64,000 nucleotides of DNA. It comes from Andrena cerasifolii (Eukaryota; Arthropoda; Insecta; Hymenoptera; Andrenidae). Location: contig NC_135121.1 of NCBI RefSeq assembly GCF_050908995.1, forward strand, positions 13,950,001 through 14,014,000, in the 5' to 3' direction. The position numbers and the translations under genes were made by a program. The notes beneath the pieces are model-generated. The model worked only from the letters and a program-made list of their open reading frames with translations. It was not told the origin of the DNA and did not search any database. How positions within the stretch are numbered: position 1 is the stretch's first letter; the number at the start of each line of letters is the position of its first letter. Below, one piece after another: positions 24,004-34,896 of the stretch.

Positions 24004-24672
24004 GGTAGGGGAGACCGGGGCTAAAAGTTCCGGGGGTAAGTTGTTTCGACGGCTCTATCTTCAGAATAAAAAGAGCGTTGTACTTTAAATTATTTTTTCC
24101 GTGTGAAAAATTCTGTTTTATTTGATTAGAAAATGAAATATTTCATTAAAAGGCGACTCTTATATCTTAGTAACAACCAGAGTTGGGCAAAATGTAATCT
24201 AATTACTATTTACAAATTAGGATTAAAATGTAATTGTGTAGTTGATTACACATTATTTTCTGTAATCGTTAATTTAGGTAGTTGACCATTTGGTTTCGTC
24301 AGCTACCTAAATTAACGATTACAGAAAATAATGTGTAATCAACTACACAATTACATTTTAATCCTAATTTGGAAGTTGTAATTAGATTACATTTTCCCCA
24401 ACTCTGGTAACAACTTACCCCAATGCGATAACAACTTGCCCCATATAGGGGTAAGAAGTTCCGCTTCGATCAGCCACAAATAAATTACTTTCTATGGAAA
24501 ACCTATTACAATATTGTAAACCTATTACATATATTAAATACAAGCTTAAAATCAGAAAATATAACAAATCTAACAAGAAATTAGTCAATAGCGAAGAGAA
24601 TAATTACATTATTGTCCAGTCACTTTTTATGTTTAATCGAAATCGGAACTTTTAGCCCCGCTCTCCCCTACC
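24004..24672. repeat. MITE family C, copy 1 (nested, itself interrupted)
   Basis: Ends GGTAGGGGAGACCGGGGCTA and, inverted, TAGCCCCGCTCTCCCCTACC. It contains the internal words GGGGTAAGTTGTT and their inverse. Interrupted by the hAT MITE at 24178-24406. Inverted copy at 49010-49642. Non-coding, superfamily unknown. Confidence 0.8.
24178..24406. repeat. hAT-like MITE family E, copy 1, inside family C element
   Basis: 229 bp, almost entirely palindromic. Termini CAGAGTTGGGCAAAATG and the inverse ending CCAACTCTG. Perfect 8-bp duplication GTAACAAC at 24170-24177 and 24407-24414. The short non-palindromic centre reads ACCATTTGGTTTCGTC. Ends and duplication length are typical of hAT MITEs. Confidence 0.9.
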
Positions 24673-24856
24673 AAGACAAAAATTTCTGTAAATTATAGAC
24701 TGTAACCGCGATCAAGAAATAAAGCTAAAGTATTCCTAACTTTTTCAGCGAGCAGCATCGAAAAACCCGGATCGCTACGGAAAAATCCCCCCGGACGCCC
24801 TAAAAAAAAGAGGACAAATCGGGGAAACCCGGACGGATGGCAGCCCTACCTGCACA

Positions 24857-26474
24857 CCGTCGCGTCGCTTCGCGCATCAGATCGAACCGGCTACTTAGCA
24901 GCTATCTATATACCGGAATCAGCTGGATCAGACTCGCTTGGCTGAGTTCACCTCGAAAATCTACCGAGCTCCCCTCCGTTTTCCTCCGCGACGGAGGCGA
25001 GAAGGGCGACGTGCGCTGAAACAACAAGCTTGTGCGTTTCGATCAATTTCTCGTCCACACGTGGCTCGTTTGAGAAAAACAGCGCATCCGACGGGAGACG
25101 GAATGCATCGCGCGGGTACGTGTGTAGACGCTACGCGTTTCTCCGCTCCAACTTGTTCTCACTCTCGTTCCGTTTCGCTTCGAAAAGCCCAACCGGTTCG
25201 GCGAGCGAGCGCGATGACGCACGGGGAAAATTCATCTTCCATCTCGCCCGCCGGCTTCACCACGGTTCGGCTGGTGAACCGAGATTTCGAGTCGCGAGGA
25301 AACTCTCCGCGGCCCGATCGGATAAATATAACTCGCGCGAATTCTCCGTGTACAACTCGCTTTAGCCGCTCGCTTCTACGCCGTAGAAGACCGTTTGCCT
25401 CTTTGGCGCTTCTTTCTGGTCGTTGGGAAGCATCATAAAATGTACGTATACGTAGGTAAACGGCGGAGGAAGAAGTTAGCCGTCCCGCGAGCTCATAGCT
25501 TCGTATATAAAGTACCTGCATCACCTATCAGGTCGCCACAACTTGCTTTTCGGCCAGCGATTTGCGCGACCGTTTATCGCGAGCGAGCCGCTTTCCTGGA
25601 CGGACCGGCATCCGCAGATCGATAATGCTTAGGAACGAATGGAACGAAGGGGGAGATTAACCGTGGAACGTAGCCCGGTGTGCTCGGTCGCGTGCTTTCC
25701 CTCGCGAAAGATGTTGCGTGTTCCCGCCGCCCGCGACGTGGTCGGAACGAGGTCAAACACGGCGCAGCGACTACGTGGACGAAAGAGATCCCGCGCGGAC
25801 CAGCCGCTGGCTGAGATACACATAGTTGGGACGAAAATTCGTTCGCGGCCAGCCACGATTCCCGGATGGGTGACCTACTTTTCACAACACGTGGCGCTTT
25901 ACGATCGTCGCCACGGGGCCGAAAAAACGCGCAAGGCTCGACGTCCCCCGTTCCCTCTGAAAGAGCCCCAGCTCTCCAACAGGGGTACCATTGTGCTCGG
26001 GCGCGACAGCTGCTCCGCGCGACCATTTAAACGCCGCTTTATTTAGCGATCTTGTAGACACGCAGGCCGATGTCGGTACGATTTCCAGTATTTCCATCAT
26101 ATCGATCCTCGATTCTCGCGCCTCCTCAACCCTTCCCACGGCTTCCACCGGCCGGGCCCTTTCAACCATCACCGACGCTATCTTGCAACAATCCAACTTG
26201 ATCCTTTCTCGTTATCGATAGGCCTCGAAATTCTCCTCGGCAGATACCGTTACGAAATCGATCGCATGGCCGGCATTCGGTCCAAGCAACAGCCCCGCCG
26301 ATCCACCCACTTCGCGGATTTTCATGCTGCAATTGCTGGAGCCTGGAACATGCAGGATGGCGGAAGGGGTGGAGGCGAGCGCTACACCCGAGCAAATCGA
26401 GAACGTTTTTTTTCTTCTCAAAACCGATGAACGTCTAACACGAGAGCTTTGGCAATTTCAGTAAATTTTGATAC
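24857..26474. other. GC-rich DNA without a recognised gene
   Basis: Several overlapping open frames on both strands, all Arg/Ser-rich and without known motifs. Nothing else was seen. Confidence 0.5.
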
Positions 26475-26477
26475 TTA

Positions 26478-26845
26478 CAAGGGAAGATCCCGAAGCCGAA
26501 AATTGAAAAAATTCTGAAACTTTGTGAATATGTAGGCGATTTCCTCCTGATTACAACGCAATTTAAGTTTGTGTTATAACTCGCGAAATGTAGAAGATAG
26601 AAAAAAAGTTTCAAGTCAAAAGCTACTTCTTTTAATTAGAGCTACCATTTGGTAAGAAAATTATTTTATAGTTCACGAGTTATAAGATAAAATCGGAGAA
26701 TAACCGGATTTTCAGGGGTCAATTTCACCCCCTTCGAGTAAATTTGGGCAGCAAACAAAAATTCCGTTGTAATCAGGAGGAAATTCTCTACATATCCACA
26801 AAGTTACAGAGATTTACGAATTTCCGGGTTCGGGATGTTCCCTTG
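26478..26845. repeat. PIF/Harbinger-like foldback MITE, family B, copy 1
   Basis: Ends CAAGGGAAGATCCCG and the inverse CGGGATGTTCCCTTG, flanked on both sides by TTA. Interior shows the family words GGCGATTTCCTCCTGATTAC and its inverse. A 3-bp TWA duplication is the hallmark of PIF/Harbinger transposition. 368 bp, non-coding. Confidence 0.8.
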
Positions 26846-28207
26846 TTAGTGCACATGAAAGTCTTCACTCGGACATTAATTTCCCAAAGCAGTGAAACGG
26901 GTTAATTCTAACAAATTACTACTTCGCTCTAAATGATGACAAAGCAAGCTATTTGCTGACACCGGAAAAATAGATGCTCTAGACGAACAACAGAACAATC
27001 GAGAATACAAAAAGCAGAGAAAAAAATAAAGGCAAAAGTGAAGAAAGCAAAGAAGATTCGATAGAATCAGTTGAATAAGCAATGATTGTTTAACTCGTGT
27101 ATATCAAATGTTTAATAACGATCTGTGTTTTCATTTATATATTTTAGAAATGTTTATTTCTGTTCATATTTGTATTTAAATAAGTAAAACAGATGTGTTA
27201 GAATTTACCCCGGACTGGGGCACATCGTGAGGAAGGTTCAGATTTGTTTAAAACGAAGCTAGCTGTCTACATATCCAAGAAATCTTCACGTACCGTCACG
27301 CAATCAGTTCACCACACGTGTAAGAAGTAAGTCACGCAAATTATTTCCTGATTGAGGAAAACACTTTCCAGAAAAAACTGTAAAAACTTTTTTTCTTACA
27401 GTCTACCCCGGTCGCCCCTATTTATACATGGCCACTAGTACCTAGCGATCGTGAGCGGTGCCTGTGTCGAATATCCCGCTGTTGTACGGAAACTAGAAAA
27501 ACGTCGCACAGTCAAGGTATCAGCTTAACGCGCAACTTATCGCGCTCCTGCTGGTAAAGCTTCAGTAATCGCTCCGAAACCCCATCGGTTAATCCCAAAC
27601 TAATTCTCGCTGCGACGGATCAGGCGCTCCTACAATCCGTAAAGTTCCGGCAGCTCCTCGAGTTCGTCCTCTTACCACTCCACTTCACCCTACTCTATCT
27701 CCGTCTCTGTCTTGCCTCTGCCCATAGAATCGGGCCCTATTCTCTTGGCTCCCTCCCGCCGAATCCTCCTACGTGTACGTTTCTTCGGTGCATTTGCTTC
27801 TCCACCCCCGTTTGAATTTTACTCGAATTTCTGTGTCCTCAATACAAGTTCTCACACGGTGTCGCGTCTAGCTGGAAACGCGAACAGGGGATGATGCGAA
27901 GAGAACGAATCGGGGAGCATTGGCTATTGAACTGACGGTTCGTAATCCTGGACTACCATTGTAACGAGTGTATTCTCGAAGTTTAAACTTTTCCTTGTAT
28001 AAAGTTATGGCGTACGGCCGCTCGCTCGTCGATGCACACGCGATAGTACGCGTTGCGTTGCCTCGTCTCGTCTGGCCTCGCCTCGCCTCGCCCAGCCTCG
28101 TTCCGCCAGTCCTTTTCACGCTTTCGGTCGGTCGGCGTACGCATCGCGAATCGTGAACTCGACGACTCGAGCACTCGACCGAGGATTCTAGAAATAGCGA
28201 TGTATTT

Positions 28208-28260
28208 TCCCTCGGAGGGAATCGAACTGGCGACCTTACGAGTAACACCTCGGCCGCACC
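28208..28260 (-). repeat. tRNA-like relic (possible SINE head)
   Basis: On the minus strand GCGGCCGAGGTGTTA resembles a D-arm/A box and AGTTCGATTCC a B box, about 20 nt apart. No complete cloverleaf can be drawn, so it is not called a tRNA gene. Resembles the site at 53181-53246 in layout. Confidence 0.35.
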
Positions 28261-29652
28261 CCGTTATATTTTTAGAAGGTAAACCGAAAGCCGCGACCAC
28301 CGCTGTTCCCTCGCTGTTCTCTCGCGAAAGCCAGCGAGCAATTGCCCCTCTTCGTTTTACCCATCTCTCCCCTAGCCGCGATTTCACACAGCTCTCCCGG
28401 CCTGGGTTAGGTCCCTCGAACGGAGAGACGCGAACGCGCTTCCCCCCGCTGCCATCCTGCCGCGGATTTGCATGCAACCCTTCTCCCCGACTCCGGTGCT
28501 TGCTGTACCTAGCTATCGGAGAACTCGAGGGGATGCCGATGGCTCGCAACCCTTCGCGCAGGACAAGCGTTCCTTCGCAGTCAACGATACGCGAACTGCT
28601 CCACCGAGCAGTACAGTAAAACCACGAAAATTGGAGGCTGTAGTTTCTTAGCCCCCTTTAACTTCCGATAACTTCGATGAAATTAATAAAAATCATTCGA
28701 GTCGGTGGGGGGTTGAAAGAAATCCCTGAAACCGCCGATTTCGATCTGGAACGCAGCCGCTGGGAGGGGGAGAGACAGAAAATACATACATACTTAGGTA
28801 GGAGTACATAGATAGGTTTGCTCGGAAAGAATCGCGCCTCAACGACCGGTCGCTGCGGTTTCGTTCCCCGCCGGGAACAATTTTGCATTCGACGGAGAAG
28901 GCAGGTATAACTGCCGAGGACGAAACCTATTTCGTAGAACCAGTTCCGTCGAAGAACCCTGGAGATTTACGATCGCTCGGAGCCCCCTTTCGGATCCTAC
29001 CGTCCCCCGCCGCGGCCGCTACCTCGTGCCGCTCGCTTTGGCTTCGCCGCGTCGAGTCGCGTTGGCGTCGGAGTCGTCTGATCCTTGATTTTCGCTGGAT
29101 TCGTGGCGATAAGTGACGACCGATAACAGGCATGCGGGTCTCCTTTTCTTCGGCAACCGCGAGAGAGTCTCGGACCCGGAAGGAGAGGTTGAGTAGGTCA
29201 CTCGTACCCGGCGAGCCACTCGAAACGAATGCGATCCGATCTCTGGCTAGTCCCTTCTCGCGTCCGTCCGTCCGAATCGAATCGGCTTCCATCGAAACGA
29301 ATGGATCTCGAGCGCGTCTCAAGGTCGTGCTCTGCGAGAAATCGAACGCGAGTAGGTATTCGACCCGTCTCCTCGCTGGTGGAGACCTCGCGGCGTGGCG
29401 CGTCGCTCCTCTTCTACCTTGGATCGAGCGAGATCAAACGCAACTGTCCCGGGAGAGTCCGGCGTTAAGAGTGAAACTAAATTTCACGTTACTCAGGCGA
29501 CTTTTACTACCTCGTTCCGTCTAACGGCACACCTCAATCATATTCCGCTATTCGGGAACTAATAAGACCTATCTACCGATTTATTCGCCTGCTTGCCCGT
29601 CTGCTCGCCTGCCGCTGCTCTCGCTTGCCTTCCTGCCCGTTTGCCTCCCTGT

Positions 29653-29741
29653 TTACCTACCTGCCTACCTACTTACCTTTCTACCTACCTACCTACCTAC
29701 CCACCTACCTACCTACCTACCTACCTACCATCTTACCTGCC
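29653..29741. repeat. (ACCT/CTAC)n tetranucleotide repeat
   Basis: Imperfect TACC/TACT/CACC units, longest pure run at about 29703-29728. It gives a Leu/Pro/Thr/Tyr repeat in open frames that should not be taken as genes. Confidence 0.85.
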
Positions 29742-31769
29742 TCTCCGATTGCCCGTTTCTACCAACTTACCTGCGCGTTCGATTCTTCGCTTCTTCGAGT
29801 CGATCGAGCACGGAGAATGAAATTCGACCGATTTGTTTCGTCCCTGATAACGTCACGACTTGAAAGTTGCCGCGTGACAGACGGGAAGAGGTCTGGGGTC
29901 TTTGGATATCATCCGACGCCCATTACGTATCATGTACTAGGTACAGCGCATCCTGTTGCACGCACAGAATGAATGTTGCCCGCGATGATACACGATGCTG
30001 CTCGCAAAAATCACGAGGGATGTTGCTTCGGAAATTTGAAGAACGCTGATGCCGCGATAGGTGAGAACTACGAGAAGCGTTTGGCGAATGCACAGAAAGA
30101 CTGCATTAACTTCCCTTGCAGGTACATCTGTGTCCTGTCTCGGTGTACGTGTATTATTATCTACGTATATCGCGAACGAGTAGAATCCCTCGCTTTCACC
30201 GAGGTTGCTTCGAACGCGAGCCTCGCCCGTCCATAGTTGCGCAAGCAAACTCTACGACCTGGTTCCCATAATTGCCCCGAGTGCGCTGTCACGACCACCG
30301 ACCCAAAGTCATTTCCGAAAGTCGGAACCACCGACCCGAGGGGAAAAGATTCGGCGGTCATCATCAGCGATCGTACAGGTACCTAAGACGGTCACCCGTT
30401 CATCCGACATACATATGTCGCGCTCCACTTCCAAACGGACCAGCTACGGGCTCGGAGAAGGCTCGACGAACGCCGCGACGCGACGGTGGAACATCCTGGA
30501 TTCATGCGACCATCAAGTCTGCAATATTCCAAGAAGCTCGACCTTTTACCGCGCTTTAATAAAGTGCGATCGATTAGCTAGCTCCCCAGGTTTCCCTCTC
30601 CTTTTCTACACCGGTAGCTTTTCTTTCTGCTCTTGGCTTCATCCATGCAGATTTTAGATTCTACACTGCGTTCCATGTAAGAGCGTACCAACGCCCCTAC
30701 CGATTCGCGACCGTTCTGCGCAGCTCCCACGGATCTGACACACGCGATTGGTCGCAGCAGTTTCGCGATTGGTCGTAGCACCCTCCCTACTGGTTTACTA
30801 CCAATCAACAGTGTATCCCTGCGCGAAACGAGTACGCTCTAATGTGGAACGCAGCGTAGATCCTGCGCGGTTGAAAAACGAGCCACGGCCTTTTGAACGC
30901 GGCGTTGCCTTCCCCTCGCTTTCCCTTTGCCACGTTCGAGCGGCGAGAGTAATCGGTCGATTTCCACGATACTCCTCCGTCGCGTTTTACGACCAACGAT
31001 AATCTGGGGAGGTTACCAAGTGCTCTCCTCTCGGTTCTCGGTACCGCGAGTGCACGGCGGCGTAGGTTTCCTCGCGTTTGGCCGGCACCGCCGCGCTGCG
31101 GCCGTCGACGACGGAGCGAAAGGAAGGATGCAGCACGTGACGTAAACCGACGCGACGCACGGTTCTTCAGGCTCGGGAGGTTCGGGAAGCCGACATGGCC
31201 GACGTAAATAATATTTTTACGAGGGAGCCGCGGCATGGCTTGGCGCGGCTTTCTGCTTTTTTTGCTTTCCACTCGTTTTGCCCCGGGAGGGAATGAGTTT
31301 TTTTCGGTCGGTGACGCCTGTCTCGAGGCCCTCTCGAATAACTCTACGGTCGCGGCCTCCGTGTCCCTCGATACCAGGAACTCGACGGTGCTTGCCCTCT
31401 GCCCGTGCCGCGTGCGTCAAAGCCTAAATCCTCACGAAAAGCATTCGTTCGCTCCTCCTTCCTCTGCCTTCCTCTCTGGCCGCTGACGGTGCTTCCGTTC
31501 CGACCGGACAGGCCCGCCCGTCGATTGAACCTCGCGACTATAAGCGGTTTCTAGTAGCAACCCGCTATCGCCGCGCACCGTCCGTCCACCTACCGTTCCT
31601 TATCTTTCTACGAATTACACGGGGAACGCAGATGCGAGGCCAGCGATTTCGACTTCTCCCAACAAACACCTCCATTCCTAGAACGTGTCGCCCCCCGTGT
31701 TCTAGCCTTCTATTTCTTTTGTCTAACCATCCATTTATCCGTATCCATCTTTTGCTCCTTCGACCCGCG

Positions 31770-31865
31770 ATGCGCGATCATCAACGAAAGGAGAACGTGA
31801 GCGGCCCGGCGGGTGCGCAGCAGCCTGCCGCACCACTCGTTCCAACAACAACGACCCAAGGAATC
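31770..31865 (+). CDS. Possible first coding exon of an unknown gene
   Basis: ATG followed by 32 codons (MRDHQRKENVSGPAGAQQPA then APLVPTTTTQGI) and a good donor GA|GTAAGC. The translation is Gln/Pro/Ala/Thr-rich, like the disordered starts of many regulatory proteins, and differs from the Arg/Ser-rich chance frames nearby. No second exon of matching phase was identified with confidence in the following 25 kb, and no homologue is recognised. It may equally be chance. Confidence 0.22.
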
Positions 31866-32728
31866 GAGTAAGCTGCTTGCAGAGCGCAAGCGAGAGGGTG
31901 AGGGAGAGCCGAGGATGGATCTCGTCCGGATCCTGGGGGGGGGGAGATTATGGTAATGTCGACAGACGTTTTGGGGCCGTAAAAATAATACATACGTCCA
32001 TGTCTCTGCACGGCTACCGGGTACTTTGGCCGCTCGCGTGCAAGCTGATTCATTCCGTAGCGATAAAAAGCTACGTGACTCAAACGCGAGGCAAACGGAG
32101 CTGCGTCGCGGCCGTCAACACGATCTATCACCACACCAACGGACAAAGACAAAGGGATCCGATACGACAGGTATCTTCGATGTCTGCCGATTCCCAATTC
32201 CCGAGTTGTATCGCCAACTTTTCCACGAGAAACCGACCGTCCACCAAGTCCGCGCTTTACCAAGCAACTGTTCCACGCAAAACTGTCGTAAAACCATCGA
32301 ATATGGTTAGCGCGAATCAAAACAGTGTGCAGGTTCATGTTGTAAGTAAGGTAAGGTAAATGTTCCAATTAGCGACCCGGTCCTAATTATTCACACTTCA
32401 TCCTTTATATTTAAATATGAAATTTTTTCGGTTCGGAACGGGCGTTAAAAGTATTGAATTCGATTCCTGAATATTCAAAGTATCTTGCTGATGGTTTCGC
32501 TGATGTATATCATAACATTTAATTATGTAATTAATAAATGTTTTCACGTGTGTCAGCTACAAAGCCGTGAAAAAGTAGTTCCTTGTTACCGAACTTAAGG
32601 CCAAATTTTAGGTATTAAGTATTCCTTGCGTGAGTATATTAATGTAAGAAAAATATATTCAAATAAGTTCAAAAGTAATTGTAAATTTACTATTTAAAAA
32701 AATTGCATCGATTTTTTTATTAAATCTA

Positions 32729-33435
32729 TATCTATACTATTATATAAAGAGAGAGCCGATTTTTATGTTCGCGCAAAACTCAAGACCTATTGAACCGATC
32801 TTCCTCAAATTTTAACACGTTATTCCTGCATACTCTAGGATGGACATAGGTTATGTAGCATGTCTCAGAAACGCGTTATTAATATGTAATTTATGTGTAA
32901 ACATTTCATGTGTACGGCTGTTTGCAGACCACGTGACCTGTCTATACGACTGCTACTTCACACGCGCATGCGCATATTCGGCGCGATACCTCGCCAGCAA
33001 CAGTACCGTGATGCCCCACCAGATGGCAAAGCTTTTCGCGCGCTTTCTCGCTAGAGAAGTGGTTTACCGCGGACATATATGTTAGAATGATCGTACGGTT
33101 ACAAACTGCTGTTGCAGATTTATGTGTACCCCGTGTGGATGTTACTATGCCCCGGGTGCGATCAAATTTTTCAAGAACATCCCCTCCTGCTGGACGTATG
33201 CAATACTAGCTTTTGCTACTCAGCTTCACTCGAAATTTAGATTCTGATTTTATAAAAAGAATCGTTTTTATTTATTTATCTTTTTGTGAAAATAGCGCCA
33301 CATTCATCTGGATTTAGGTAGTAGGTATAATGAGCTGGGACAAATTTCGTGACGCCTGAGTTTACCGTTCGAATGTTTTTAAGCGACAGACAAACGCACA
33401 AACACTTTTCTGCTGCTTTATATATTAAGATACAC
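32729..33435. repeat. Transposon-like element with imperfect inverted ends
   Basis: Left end TCTATACTATTATATAAAGA resembles the inverse of the right end near 33411-33435 (TGCTTTATATATTAAGATAC). Just inside the left end is ACCTATTGAACCGATCTTCC, a word type common near the ends of short insect elements. No transposase frame. Boundaries are approximate. Confidence 0.4.
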
Positions 33436-34457
33436 TGGTAAACCCTGGACTTATAAGAGTGGATGTTACCGGAAGGTTCGCATTGAATTATGATCCAGGA
33501 ATTAAGGCTACCACTGATCTGGACGAAAGCCTGTAAAATCAACCCGATTCGAAAGGGATCCGTTTGCCCTTTCGTTCCTCCCTTAGCGACACCTCTCCGC
33601 GCGGGCGCGTTGCGTTAAAGCGAGAGCGCCATTGCCGATTCTCGTTTACCATCGCGCAGATTGGTGCACCTATTAATAACCGTGCTCCGCGAATCGCTCG
33701 GCGAACCGTAATGACGTTGGCAAGGACCTCGTTTATTCGCGGCGAGGAAGGTTAACGAATCTCTTTAACGCTCGCGCCCTTGGCGAATTGCCACGTGGAA
33801 TTTCAAGTACGAGCATCGGAAATCTCTCAACAGGCTCTCGCTCGTATCGCGCGGTAAATCCACGCTTCTCCCATCCGATCGGGCCAGCGCATTTTTATCG
33901 GTCTTATCCGCGCGTTTTACTCGGCTAGGGCTAAAAACCACTGTTCGCATTACGACGCAACGACGCACCGAACCGAGTACCTAACGACACGTACATAGCT
34001 ACCTATGATTTGCCAGCGGCCTTTCCGACTTTTCAAGCTTCACCGTGATCTTTAAAAATGGCTGGATCGTGATAGGTCGGCGCTCTGTCTGGGCTTGCGC
34101 CTGATACGATCTACGACGCAAGCGCCCCGCATTTTAACGATATTTACTCGGAAACTTTATAACGCAGTAGACCGATGCTCTTGCATTCATCGATCACAGG
34201 GGATCAATACTCGCGAAGAAAGACGGCGCGTCGCGTCGCGTCGACGTTGCGAATCGATGACGAAACGTCGCGCTTCCCTTCGTCCGTCTCGAGGTCTCGG
34301 CTACGCTCGCCCGTACGGTCGGGGAGCAACGATTGGTGAACGAACCGACGGCAATGACTTTCAATCGCTGTTTACGAATTTCCTTAGACCAACCACCAAC
34401 GGCACCGTTGGTATTTCCATGTGAGACCCATTTCTTAAAAACATCATAACTCCTGAC
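33436..34457. other. GC-rich DNA without a recognised gene
   Basis: Only short Arg/Ser-rich frames. No repeat or RNA gene recognised. Confidence 0.5.
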
Positions 34458-34460
34458 TAA

Positions 34461-34893
34461 CGAGGGAACATCCCGAACTGGGAAATTTAAATAATTCTGA
34501 AACTTTTTGAATATGTAGGGGATTTCCTCCTGATTACAACGCAATGTTTGTTTTCTGCCCAAATTCACTCTAAGGGGGTGTAATTGACCTCTGAAAATAC
34601 GGTTATTTTCCGAATTTGTGCTATAACTCGCGAAGTGTAAAATAATTTTGTTTACCAAATGATAGATCTAATTAAAAGAAGTAACTTTTGTCTCGAAACT
34701 TTTCTTCTATCTCTTACAGTTCGGGAGTTATAACACAAAATCGAAAAATAGCCGAATTTTCAGGGGTTAATTTCACCCGCTTCTAGTGAATTGGGGCAGC
34801 AAACAAGAATTGCGTTGTAATCAGGAGGAAATCCCCTACATTTTCACAAGGTTTCAGAATTTTTTGAATTTTCGGGTTCGGGATCTTCCCTTG
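34461..34893. repeat. PIF/Harbinger-like foldback MITE, family B, copy 2
   Basis: 433 bp, ends CGAGGGAACATCCCGAAC and the inverse ending GATCTTCCCTTG, flanked by TAA on both sides (34458-34460 and 34894-34896). Interior words such as GGGGATTTCCTCCTGATTAC are shared with the other copies. Confidence 0.88.
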
Positions 34894-34896
34894 TAA

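Larger units (their letters stand above)
23541..24848. mobile_element. hAT-like non-autonomous element carrying nested insertions
   Basis: Inverted termini TAGGGCTGCCATC (left, 23541) and GATGGCAGCCCTA (right, ends 24848), flanked by a perfect 8-bp duplication CCTGCACA at 23533-23540 and 24849-24856. An 8-bp duplication with TAG-type ends is the hAT signature. The own sequence of the element is only about 280 bp; the rest is two adjacent insertions at 23637-23993 and 24004-24672, the second with a further insertion. No transposase frame is present. Confidence 0.85.
26849..32728. other. Mostly GC-rich non-coding DNA
   Basis: 26850-27430 is AT-rich and repeat-like; words CTACCCCGGTCGCCCCTA (27402-27419) resemble the ends of family C-type elements. 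From 27.4 to 32.3 kb there is GC-rich DNA with chance-looking frames, a tetranucleotide repeat, one tRNA-like relic and one possible first coding exon, listed separately. A stretch starting GGTAAATGTTCCAATT near 32352 resembles a family D end. Confidence 0.45.

Noticed and set aside
29653..29741. Tandem repeat as a possible CRISPR-like or minisatellite array
   Set aside because: It is a plain tetranucleotide microsatellite with no unique spacers; no CRISPR-like array exists in this animal DNA.
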